DNA from: Protonemura montana
Taxonomy: Eukaryota > Arthropoda > Insecta > Plecoptera > Nemouridae
Assembly: GCA_947568835.1 (NCBI GenBank)
Contig: OX387612.1
Coordinates: forward strand, 1,550,001 to 1,614,000
Reading direction: 5' to 3'
DNA: 64,000 bases
A model generated the notes under the pieces. The model was not told the origin of the DNA, ran no database searches, and was given only the letters and a program-made list of their open reading frames with translations. Position 1 is the first letter of the stretch; each line of letters opens with the position of its first letter. Positions 54,664 through 63,066 of the stretch are shown here, piece by piece. The position numbers were made by a program, and so were the translations under genes.

Positions 54664-55111
54664 TTACGCGCTTTGCACACCACGTGGCGGTGGCTTCGTG
54701 CGTCAAGAGTTCCCTTGCCCCGGAGGAACGCACTTTTCACCTGCACTGCGTCAGTGCGCAGTCCCCGAGACAGCAGGCTGCGCACCTGCACCAACCACCA
54801 GCCCACCCACCACGTCTGTGCCACCAGCACCATTCGAGTGCCACGCTGTTGGCAAGTTCCCAGACCCAGCGAGCTGCACGAGGTACTTCTTGTGCTCTGC
54901 GCGCGCAGCCGGTGGGTTTTACCTGCAGGCGGCCGAGTGTCCGGCAGAGACGCGCTTCCAACCGTCGACTAGTAAGTGTGCGGCTGCAGAAATGGTCAGC
55001 TGCGATCGCAAGTCGGGACTGCGCGCGCAGAATGAGACTCAACTCCCTGCGCAGCTTCAAGGTCAAGCGGGGATTTGGGCGAATATCAAGTCGTTCATGT
55101 CAAGCTTTTAA
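54664..55111 (+). CDS. Mucin terminal exon: end of CBM14 domain 4, domain 5 and C-terminus
   Basis: The acceptor is the ag at 54662-54663, after a pyrimidine-rich stretch ending ttgtgtcacgcag. Joining the last two bases of the giant exon (AT) to the T at 54664 gives an Ile codon followed by YALCTPRGGG. This restores an exact six-cysteine CBM14 pattern across the junction and keeps frame to the stop at 55109-55111. The exon encodes 149 residues: the rest of domain 4, a Pro/Thr linker (APAPTTSPPTTSVPPAP), domain 5, and a tail of about 35 residues with one N-glycosylation sequon (NET). The joined coding length in the window is 53,604 bases, which is divisible by three. A perfect-looking gtaagt inside domain 5 at 54972 is probably unused, because splicing there would remove the last two cysteines of that domain. 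The nearest downstream polyadenylation signal is at 55526. Confidence 0.88.
54839..55003 (+). other. CBM14 chitin-binding domain 5
   Basis: Six cysteines from ECHAVGKFPDPASC through RYFLCSARAAGG and AECPAETRFQ to MVSC. It is the last domain of the mucin and is followed by a Gln/Ala-bearing tail of about 35 residues with no further cysteine. Confidence 0.94.
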
Positions 55112-55177
55112 CGGAAGCGTTAACTTCTTGTAACGGCTGCGTTAACGTATATTGAATTGGATGATGATGATGATAGC

Positions 55178-55305
55178 TTAGGTTAGGTTAGGTTAGGTTA
55201 GGTTAGGTTAGGTTAGGTGAGGTTAGGTTAGGTTAGGTTAGGTTAGGTTAAATTAGGTTAGGTTAGGTTAGGTTAGGTTAGGTTAGGTTAGGTTAGGTTA
55301 GGTTA
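55178..55305 (+). repeat. Interstitial telomere-type repeat (TTAGG)n
   Basis: About 25 copies of ttagg in the plus orientation, with a few variants (ggtgagg near 55217 and aaattagg near 55250). TTAGG is the ancestral arthropod telomere repeat. The tract begins about 66 bases after the mucin stop codon and is flanked on the left by a GAT microsatellite and on the right by unique sequence, so it is interstitial here. Confidence 0.93.
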
Positions 55306-55525
55306 CAGGGATTAGTTCATTTTTCTTGATCGTGCGACGTCTAATGACGTAATGTCAAATTAAACTTGAGAACAAAAAGGCATCGCACCAAAGCCTTGTG
55401 CTTTAATTATTTTTTTTCGATCCTAGAGCCAAATTCTGATTTAAGCCGACGCAGTAATTTGCTTTAAAACAATGATATTTTAATAATTGCAAACCAAGAA
55501 ACTATGACAACACACGAAGATCAAG

Positions 55526-55531
55526 AATAAA
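55526..55531 (+). terminator. Polyadenylation signal AATAAA for the mucin gene
   Basis: Canonical hexamer about 415 bases after the stop, followed within 20 bases by a GT-rich element. It is the first canonical hexamer downstream of the coding end on this strand. Confidence 0.5.
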
Positions 55532-55850
55532 ATAGTTTTCAACAATGTGTTTGCTTCGAAACGGAATATTTGGTGACTTGGAAATACAAACAAAATATCA
55601 ATGTGACTTCTTACTTTGACCTCCAAATGACAGTTTAAAAGTTAAACTCCATCCTTCCAGGTTCAAATATTAAACGGTGATTTGGACAGAGAGAAAATAG
55701 TGACGGTTTTTATGTGACAGGACAAAGCCTTCCTGAATCGTCACCAAATTAGAATTTAAATTTCCACATTTTTTATGTATGTACTTAAACTTTATCTTTT
55801 AAATCTTTCGAAATGTCGGCTTCACGAGGAAAATAAATTTTGGGGTTAAT

Positions 55851-55917
55851 CCTGCGTTAAACCTCCGTTAAACCTCCGTTAAACCTCCGTTACACCTCCG
55901 TTAAACCTCCGTTAAAC
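55851..55917 (+). repeat. 11-bp tandem repeat (cctccgttaaa)
   Basis: Six consecutive copies, the first being cctgcgttaaa and the fourth cctccgttaca. No coding function is evident. The inverse of the unit (tttaacggagg) resembles the sequence around the mucin stop codon at 55106-55118. Confidence 0.85.
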
Positions 55918-55975
55918 CCCGATAAAGCAAGATTTAAACGGCGTTGATGAAATCTGCTCGTCGAATGTTCGATCC

Positions 55976-56069
55976 GTGACGTCACACGTGGACCTCGGTG
56001 ACGTCACGCCTCGCGTCATCATTGTGTGACGTAGTAAACGCCTCTCGTCGATCGCAAAGTAGCGATCGA
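55976..56069. promoter_or_regulatory. Cluster of CRE-like palindromes, an E-box and an inverted repeat
   Basis: Two perfect gtgacgtcac palindromes (55976-55985 and 55998-56007) each contain the full CREB/ATF site TGACGTCA. A cacgtg E-box (55985-55990) lies between them, and a TGACGTAG near-match lies at 56027-56034. A perfect 8-bp inverted repeat, tcgatcgc / gcgatcga with a 6-base loop, follows at 56048-56069. Regulatory function and the target gene are inferred only from motif density. An acceptor-like ttttgttttcag at 56121-56132 and an AATAAA at 56269 lie downstream. Confidence 0.3.
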
Positions 56070-56510
56070 AATATTTCGCCACGAGATGGCGTTCATTAAA
56101 CTAACTTTTCGTATGCATTCTTTTGTTTTCAGAATTAATGTTGTTTATTTGATTTTCATTTACAAGTTTTGATTATAAAGCAAACTGATTATTGACTGAA
56201 TATTTAAATTTATTTTGTTATTTTATTGTTGTTATTGTAAAAACAAAAAATGTACTTTGAAATTGTGCAATAAAATATCATAGCATCACTTGCCGTGATT
56301 ATTTGTGGAGAAAATCCCTAAAAAGTCACTGTAAGTTCCCACAGAAAAAAAACTCAGAATGTTGGTGGAAAGTAACTTAAAGTTACTAAAATAAATCCCC
56401 AAATAATCCCCAGGTTTAATTAAGTTCTTGATATCTTTGTTAGTTTAGATCAGGGATTGACACGTGTTCAGATTTAATATAGAAAGTGTTTTAACTTATT
56501 CACTAGCATA

Positions 56511-57511
56511 ACGGTACCACACGGGATCACACGGGATCACACGGTACCACACGGGATCACACGGGATCACACGGGATCACACGGGATCACACGGGATCAC
56601 ACGGTACCACACGGGATCACACGGGATCACACGGGATCACACGGGATCACACGGGATCACCGCATCACACGGGATCACACGGGATCACACGGGATCACAC
56701 GGGATCACACGGGATCACACGGGATCACACGGGATCACCGCATCACACGGGATCACACGGGATCACACGGGATCACATGGGATCACACGGGATCACATGG
56801 GATCACACGGGATCACATGGGATCCCACGGGATCACATGGGATCACACGGGATCACATAAGATCACACGGGATCACATGGGATCCCACGGGATCACATGG
56901 GATCACACGGGATCACATGGGATCACACGGGATCACATGGGATCACACGGGATCACATGGGATCACACGGGATCACATGGGATCACACGGGATCACATGG
57001 GATCCCACGGGATCACATGGGATCACACGGGATCACATGGGATCACACGGGATCACATGGGATCACACGGGATCACATGGGATCCCACGGGATCACATGG
57101 GATCACACGGGATCACATGGGATCACACGGGATCACACGGGATCATACGGGATCACACGGGATCACACGGGATCATATGGGATCACACGGGATCACACGG
57201 GATCACATGGGATCACACTGGATCACACGGGATCACATGGGATCACACGGGATCACATGGGATCACATGGGATCACACGGGATCACATGGGATCACATGG
57301 GATCACACGGGATCACACGGGATCACATGGGATCACATGGGATCACACGGGATCACACGGGATCACACGGGATCACACGGGATCACACGGGATCACACGG
57401 GATCACACGGGATCACACGGGATCACACGGGATCACACGGGATCACACGGGATCACACGGGATCACACGGGATCACGGGATCACGGGATCACACGGGATC
57501 ACACGGGATCA
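56511..57511 (+). repeat. 10-bp satellite (acacgggatc)n
   Basis: About 100 copies of a decanucleotide. Three zones are visible. The left zone (56511-56775) has ggtacc variants and two 8-bp accgcatc interruptions. The middle zone (about 56776-57300) largely alternates acatgggatc with acacgggatc, giving a 20-bp period with some gatccc variants. The right zone (57300-57470) is nearly pure. The end has shortened units (atcacggg). Open frames across it encode only GSHGITRDHT-type repeats and are not genes. Confidence 0.96.
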
Positions 57512-58140
57512 GAAACAGCTGATAGTTGAACACAACTTTTGAGTTCTGTGTTGAAATCTCGGTTAGTTTGCGAGATGAAGACTTAAACTTTGACATAAAA
57601 TGTGGGCAGACGCTTCCTGCGAACAGTTTCTAATCAAACACATTTTTAAAACAACTAAAAACACTAAAATAATTTTGACAAAAACTATTTCAACTGGGTT
57701 TTGAAAGCTAAGTGGAGATCAACTAAATTTCCCAACGTTTCGTAACTTGTACCTGTTGCTTTATCAAGGGTAAGAGCAGTCCTGACAATTTTCCAATAAC
57801 AAAAGAACCACACAAAATTATAACAATTACCAAGTTCAAGCTTCCTAAATGCATCTCAATAAAATAATCAGGGTCAATAACTCAAAAACAAACATTTTTT
57901 GTATTTTCTGAAATAAAATCCCAAACTAATTGGTGTTTTTTTTACTAACTAACCAATTATGAATGTGGAAAACCCAAGTTCAAAATCCAGTTCAAAAAAT
58001 GTTGTCAAAAACTCGTGCTTAGGTTACATCAAGTAGACATGAGCTTCTAATAACAATTACTAATATAATCGATTTTGCAGAGCGAGATAAAAATAATTAA
58101 TTTTGTGTAAATTAACTGTAAGTATTTGTCATATTTGCAG
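57512..58140. other. AT-rich intergenic sequence, no gene seen
   Basis: No supported coding region or RNA gene. A stretch at 57733-57775 (cccaacgtttcg, then tttatcaagggtaag) resembles a motif seen in many dispersed eukaryotic repeats, but I cannot assign it to a family. Confidence 0.5.
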
Positions 58141-58228
58141 TTACTTAAAATATAAATAGTCGATTTTGAAAGGCGGTTCTTGGTTCGCTGTACCAACCAT
58201 TCACTACCCCAGTCCAACCTTCGCCTGA

Positions 58229-58393
58229 CCAATGCGATCGCGACCGGACGGAAGGCTGAGAACGTTTAGACATCATCTCTATTGATTGGACTCGATCCGT
58301 TTGTATCGACCAATGAGCGGTTGAAAAGTTAGCACGTGACCATATCAGACTGACTCGCCGACAAAGTCAAAAGAATTCCCCGAATTAAATATA
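58229..58393 (+). promoter_or_regulatory. Possible promoter-like CCAAT cluster with TATA-like element
   Basis: CCAAT occurs at 58229-58233 and 58310-58314 on the plus strand, and as attgg at 58285-58289 (minus). The AT-rich ttaaatata at 58385-58393 could serve as a TATA element. The stretch is less AT-rich than its surroundings. No open frame or clear exon follows, so a non-coding RNA promoter, an off-window leader exon or a dispersed repeat are all possible. Confidence 0.22.
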
Positions 58394-59295
58394 CGCCGCT
58401 TTCTGGTTCGATTGATCTCGTTCATATATTTGTTCCCATTGGGGTTCACAGGTTGACGTCTTTCATCGTCTTTCAAACACACCATGACTCAGGACCATCA
58501 TTAGCATAGAATCACGGCACCCATCGGTCGCTTACCATTTACACCATCTCCCAACTAATTATCAGATCACAATTACAAACCCTTTATTAATTATTTATCC
58601 CAAAACCCGTGTAATAACTTTACAAAACCTATATTTTTCCGTGCGAGGAGTTGAAGTTACAGCCCCCCTCAAGTGCGGTCCCAAACTCGACTCACATACA
58701 TTCATTAAAACATCTTTTCTAAACAATATCTGCATAAAAAAAACATCAAATCTCTGCCACTTGCTCTTAAAGTTCCTCTACCGTCACTGTTTAGCTCGTG
58801 GGCCGCCAGTATAACGTCATTATGACGACATCGGTCGGAAGGTCGCATTCCACTACCGATCATTCAATGAACTTACCTCCATCTTATTAACAAAGATCTC
58901 TTACTAATTCATTCGTTGCAATAACGAACTTCAAATCAGGTCAATAATCGATCGTAATGTCACTCATTTTCCTTTCCCTTAAACTCGGTTTCCCCCAGTA
59001 AATTTCATGCTCCGTTACTTGGGAATGTTCCTCTATTCTTTATGTACCTTTATTCTCTTCTTCACACCTCCATCTTCCACGCTTCACACATTAACTTTCA
59101 CGGTATCCTCTCATTCGTACGTCACCATTTCACCATTCATATTAATAAGGAACAAGACAAAATAATCAATTAAAGTTACAAAAACAAAATTTCATCATTT
59201 ATAAAAAAAGGACCTTTATATGCAGGCTTTCTACTTTTCAAATATGATAATAGTGATAGTAAAAACAAAAAAAAATTTTAAAAATAATAATAATT
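58394..59295. other. Intergenic sequence, no gene seen
   Basis: No supported open frame or RNA. A short perfect palindrome cgtcat-t-atgacg lies at 58815-58827. The last 150 bases are strongly A/T-rich with A-runs and probably belong to the 3' end of the adjoining minus-strand LINE remnant. Confidence 0.5.
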
Positions 59296-59655
59296 TTAAT
59301 TGTATAAAGATTGATCAATTACATAATATAAAGACAGCAACTTTTCAAGTCTAATAAAATATACATTTAATATTAAAATAAATATACATATAAACATAAT
59401 GCTAATTATTAGAAAACTAGTCAATGGAATAAAACATTTTTCAATTAGGCACAGTTTGACTTTGCTTTTAAAGGTGAAGACAGTTTTTCCTGTAATATGT
59501 CGAGGTAATCTGTTATAAAATTGTATGCACAAAGACATTGGACCATGAGACCATTTGTTTACTTTACATAAGTCAGTTGGAATATTTGATTTATTCCTCA
59601 CATCATGGTTATAAATGTTTTCTGTCGTTAGCAAATATTTGCCGTGTTTTATTTA
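59296..59655 (-). mobile_element. LINE 3' remnant (end of reverse transcriptase ORF)
   Basis: The minus-strand frame reads from about KHGKYLLTTENIYNHDVRNK through CIQFYNRLPRHITG to FKSKVKLCLIEKCF. This is the typical extreme C-terminus of arthropod CR1/RTE-like LINE proteins (Asp/Arg-x-Lys, yNxLP, F-K-x-x-L/V-K, final Cys-Phe). Only about 110 residues remain, and an in-frame stop lies just upstream, so the copy is severely 5'-truncated. An A/T-rich tail lies at its 3' side (about 59160-59295). Confidence 0.72.
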
Positions 59656-59825
59656 AAATATAAATGTACTATAAATGTAAAGACAGGGTAGTGTAAGGAT
59701 ATTAAGATCAATAAAATGTCGTTTACACGAGTCCTTTTAAAATACTTCAGCGCAGGGATCACGACTCGCTTTCATCATTGATCTAATAGATTATAAAGTT
59801 CATATATCTAACTAATTTACTAACA

Positions 59826-60000
59826 CTGGAACTGAAAGATAAGAATGGATGTGATTTTAAACTAAGACTGAAGAATTATCTCATTGAACTTTGTTTTTAC
59901 AACAATGACGAGTTTCAAATCGACCATACAAATTTAAAATGACAATTCCTTATCACACAATGTGTTTCTGTGGAAACAAAATAAATAATAAATAAAAACA
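59826..60000 (+). mobile_element. Second LINE 3' remnant
   Basis: A plus-strand frame of about 38 codons ends at a tga at 59940-59942 and reads LELKDKNGCDFKLRLKNYL, then IELCFYNNDEF. This matches the final residues of LINE proteins (KxYLIE...FYxxxEF). It is followed by a short 3' UTR and a tail of aataaata-type repeats (about 59980-60000), as found at CR1/RTE-type 3' ends. It lies opposite to the neighbouring remnant and may be of a related family. Confidence 0.6.
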
Positions 60001-60344
60001 TATTCAACCCCATATGCATGTTCTGCTTGACACATCTGCCCAATCACAAACATCTTAAATAATTCCCAATAAACATCTGTACAACTTGCACGCAACGCGC
60101 TGCTTGAAGAAAGACTCGCCTCGATCTCAGACTTTCCATCTTCTCTCCACTTTCATAGAAAGTTCTCTCTCCACAGATTGCATACCAAACATGACGCCAT
60201 CTTGTCAACACGTTCATCTCCTCGCAAGAGATTGATTCTGTGGTCCTGTCATGTTTCTTGTGAGATGGACAATACGCAGTTCAGTACCTACTGACGGAGT
60301 GGCGTACAATCACCAGGCCCTGCTTCGAGAAGAGGGCGCCATAC
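60001..60344. other. Intergenic sequence downstream of the receptor gene
   Basis: Unique sequence between the LINE remnant and the 3' end of the receptor gene. No convincing open frame. The open frame over 60251-60571 on the plus strand overlaps the receptor's end in antisense and is rejected. Confidence 0.5.
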
Positions 60345-60350
60345 TTTATT
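60345..60350 (-). terminator. Polyadenylation signal of the receptor gene
   Basis: Minus-strand AATAAA (plus tttatt) about 80 bases after the stop codon, giving a very short 3' UTR. It is the first canonical hexamer downstream of the coding end. Confidence 0.55.
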
Positions 60351-60429
60351 TTATGAAATTCAAGAGAATAATGCAAGGGTCAATTAAAATTTGGAACAAA
60401 ACCAAAGACAAAAAACATAAAGCCTGTCG

Positions 60430-63035
60430 TCAGCGTGCGAACCAAGTGCCCCATCTGTCCCGCACCGAGGCAAGAACCTGGGCCCACTCTGCACGAGCCT
60501 CCGAGTCAAGGAATACGAAGATGAGGCTCAATGAAAACACGTGCACTGACGCCGTCATCAAGAACAAGTAATCGTAGAGAAACTTGGTATGGAAAGCGCC
60601 GTACTCGGCCATCAGGTGGAAGATCCAGGTGATACCGAAGAGACAGAAGGTGAAGAAGACCGCACGCAGGCGACGCATCTGGAAGGTGCGCTCGTTCAGG
60701 TGTCTCTGCAGGTTCTCTGTCTCGCCCCAGCCACGGAAGCCGTACAGACGCGCAAGGATCACCAAAAAGATGACGACGTTCAGGGCGAGGACGGTCGTCG
60801 CAGGGGCCTGCACCAACCAGTCGAATGGGACGCCCTCAGGGTAGCAGTAACCGCGGTCCGACGCGTCAGACTGGTATACCTCAGTCTTGAAGATGAGCAG
60901 GGAGACGACGGCGAGGCTCGGCACGCCCCAGCCGAAGATGGCGGCCTTGCGGAGGAGGTTCGGCGTGTCCCTGGAGCCGAGCATAGAGAGCAGCCGACGC
61001 AGCTGAAGACCGGACATCAGCAACATCCACGCAAACATGGCCAGGTAAGAAAAGTGGCGAAGTGCGCCGATCACGACGCACGCCACGCTAGCCGTGTCCA
61101 CGCTGATGAAGCTGGTGGTGAAGCCGAGAGCGAGGTTGAGCCACAGTGACAGCGCCATCTGGAGTAGAATCTTGTGACCAAGATCCTTGCGCCAGGCGGG
61201 CAGCAAGGCCGCGGTGCTGACGATGCTAGTCAGGCTCACGCCGGACAGGAAGCCTGCTGTAATTAGGACGACCAGCAATGGTGTGCTGAATAAGTCGGTA
61301 AAATCCACAGGCTCAAAGACAAGGTATCTTGCCTGGTATTGTTTGTCAACAAATGTCAGATGTTGACATCGGATGACCGGCTTTGATGCGCGTGTCGAGC
61401 GCAGCTTGGCGCAGCTTGACACGAGCCAATCCCTGTCCGCCTCACTCCAGGTCGCCACTTGGAACCTCAACACGGCCTTCACGTCACCAGGACGACTGGC
61501 ATTGAGGTTCACCTGCTTATTTTCTCCAAGAAGTTCAATTTCAAAATACATGTTTTCGGTGCTTGTTTCTACGTCGCTTCTTAAATTTATTACAACATGG
61601 ACAACCATCATCTTCCTCTTGACGAACGCTTCAAGCGAAGATTTAAGGCTAAATTGACCCATTTCAGTGACCGCCAGGATCGCCAGCTGCTGACCTTGTT
61701 CCTGCAAACCAGCGCCCAACACGAGATCCAACTCCGACTCGGCAGAGACTTTCTGTCTCGAGCAGGCCGTGATGTTCTGCATTGCGCCGGCGCCTGTCAG
61801 CTTGTCGAGGGAGAAGCCGATCACCGGATCGCTGACTGTCAGGTTGGACACGAGGATCTTGACGTGGTCTAGACTCACTGTCAACACCGGCTTGGTTAGG
61901 ACCACGCCGCTCAGGATCTCAACCCACGGGTTTAATTGGTCGACTCTTGGCAAATCGATAAAGAAGTAGTTCTTGACTTTAACTTTTCTGTCAGTAAACT
62001 CGGCCACGTTGACGAGCAGCAACTCGTCGACTGGGATCGTCGTGTAGCCGAGTAGCACCTGTTTCAAATGTTGTATTACTTCAGTTTTAACGAAATCGTC
62101 AAATCGACTGTTGTCTTTGAGTGCTAGGAACATGCCCACAGTCTCGTTCCGAGGACCACGTTGCCACTTGTTGCACAGGTAAGTGTCGACCGACCCCTCG
62201 CTGCTCACCAAAGGACATGGATAAAAATTATCGCTATCATCTGTTACACTTACAACGGCCCTGTATCGGTCAAGGAAACGGAGCCCTTCGTTGTCAACGC
62301 GCATGATCACCGGCTGGCGGCTTCGCTCCGGCTCGGACTCATTGAGTTGTCTGGATGACACGACTTGCGCCAACAAAGTGTACTGAATGTGGTATTTGTA
62401 CACATGATAAACATCGAGTTTTAAATCTTGCCACGCGTGTACAGCGACTCTGCCTGACAAAATCAATGATCTTGGAAGCTGCATGGAGATAAAGGTCGTC
62501 AGGTTGGCAGCACTGAACTCGTTTGAGTTAATGACCTGGAGTAACGCGTCCTGGTAGTCAACCAGCAACATATCGGGCCAATTAGCATTTTGCAAGTCGT
62601 CAATAAGCAACTGACACGCATTGTCGTGACACGCACTTGGAGAGACGCTCAAGTTAGTTTCCTCGGCAACTTGCGTCGAAAGAATGTTAAATATCTCTTG
62701 AGACACGTTGGATAGATAACGAACCCAATCATCGGGAAGATCCAACAATTTCACGTCAGCGGTGATCTTCACCAGAGCCCCGAGATCCAAGTCACCGGGA
62801 CCAGCTTGCCTGGCAAAGTCTTGGAGGCGGCGCTCGAGAACTAAAATATTAGCATCCCAGCATTTCTTCCTGGAGTCGACCCAGAAGAATATCTCTTTGT
62901 CCCAGACGGCGTCCCAGTCACGGAGCAATTCACTGGCCATGTTGACTTCGGTCCCATCTCCGACGGGATGAAACTTCGGCAAACACCGTCTGGTGGCGAA
63001 GTGCGAGTCGGGTAGTTCCGCCTCACTTGCACCAC
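60430..63035 (-). CDS. Adhesion-type (family B) G-protein-coupled receptor, 3'-terminal exon (5' partial)
   Basis: The exon has 867 full codons plus the stop at 60430-60432. The acceptor is ccttttgctgcag, so the exon starts at 63035 with two bases of a split codon. The first roughly 580 residues are extracellular, with about eight N-glycosylation sequons, and form a probable GAIN-like region without another domain I recognise. A reduced GPS motif (IRCQHLTFV, HLT at 61354-61362) precedes the membrane part. Seven hydrophobic segments lie at about 61287-61219, 61173-61105, 61083-61006, 60954-60889, 60813-60745, 60663-60598 and 60576-60508. The conserved TM3/ECL2 disulphide pair is present (Cys codons at 61078 and 60844, the latter in GYCYP). 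The tail is only about 25 residues. Family members signal through G proteins after exposure of a tethered peptide; the ligand is unknown. Signal peptide and first exons lie beyond the right edge. Arthropods have several poorly known relatives of this type. Confidence 0.85.
60508..61287 (-). other. Seven-transmembrane domain of the receptor (7tm_2 type)
   Basis: Seven hydrophobic helices with family-B landmarks: MALSLWLNLALGF in helix 2, HFSYLAMFAWMLLMSGLQL in helix 3 (the adhesion-type H-x-F/x-L-x-x-F-x-W-M), FGWGVPSLAV in helix 4 (GWGxP signature), RAVFFTFCLFGITWIF in helix 6 (LGxTWxF-like) and VFSLSLIFVFL in helix 7. The helix 4 GWGVP motif is highly diagnostic of secretin/adhesion receptors. 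Confidence 0.9.
61354..61415 (-). other. Reduced GPS autoproteolysis motif of the receptor
   Basis: The sequence reads CAKLRST...RCQHLTFV. A canonical GPS has four cysteines and two tryptophans before C-x-C-x-H-L-T. Here only two cysteines remain and the tryptophans are missing, but the His-Leu-Thr cleavage triad is intact. About 20 residues follow before the first transmembrane helix. Confidence 0.65.
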
Positions 63036-63066
63036 CTGCAGCAAAAGGTTGTCTTACTGCCGCAGT

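Larger units (their letters stand above)
53114..54781 (+). other. CBM14 chitin-binding domain 4, split by an intron
   Basis: Cysteines 1 and 2 (CTAPGRFPVHGNC) are in the giant exon. Cysteines 3 to 6 (YALC, FPC, RQC, AGC) are in the terminal exon at 54664-54781. The intron falls between cysteines 2 and 3, two bases into a codon. Only the joined form gives a complete domain, which supports the splice. Confidence 0.9.
55112..55545 (+). other. Mucin 3' UTR (predicted)
   Basis: Untranslated sequence from the stop to the first good polyadenylation signal. It starts with two near-repeats of taacgg..gcgttaac (55108-55148), then a (GAT)n run (about 55159-55174), then the TTAGG tract. The end is inferred from AATAAA at 55526-55531 followed by a GT-rich stretch (tgtgtttg at about 55543). 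Further AATAAA hexamers at 55832 and 56269 could serve longer transcripts. Confidence 0.55.
55546..56510. other. Intergenic sequence without a recognisable gene
   Basis: AT-rich unique sequence outside the listed 11-bp repeat and CRE-like cluster. No open frame of interest and no transposon ends that I can confirm. A possible non-coding terminal exon (acceptor at 56132, AATAAA at 56269) is only a weak suggestion. Confidence 0.5.

Noticed and set aside
54651-55133. Alternative 160-codon frame over the mucin terminal exon
   Set aside because: It lacks the cysteine pattern. The splice from 53157 enters the other frame and restores CBM14 domain 4.
56797-57542. Open frames of 210-241 codons in the decanucleotide satellite
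   Set aside because: All three forward frames are open with the same GSHGITRDHT-type peptide, as expected from a stop-free 10-bp repeat.
57733-57775. Possible Penelope-type element motif
   Set aside because: Only a short resemblance. No endonuclease or reverse transcriptase sequence and no hammerhead core could be found nearby.
60584-62358. Plus-strand open frames antisense to the receptor exon
   Set aside because: They are shadows of the receptor coding sequence with no recognisable domains.
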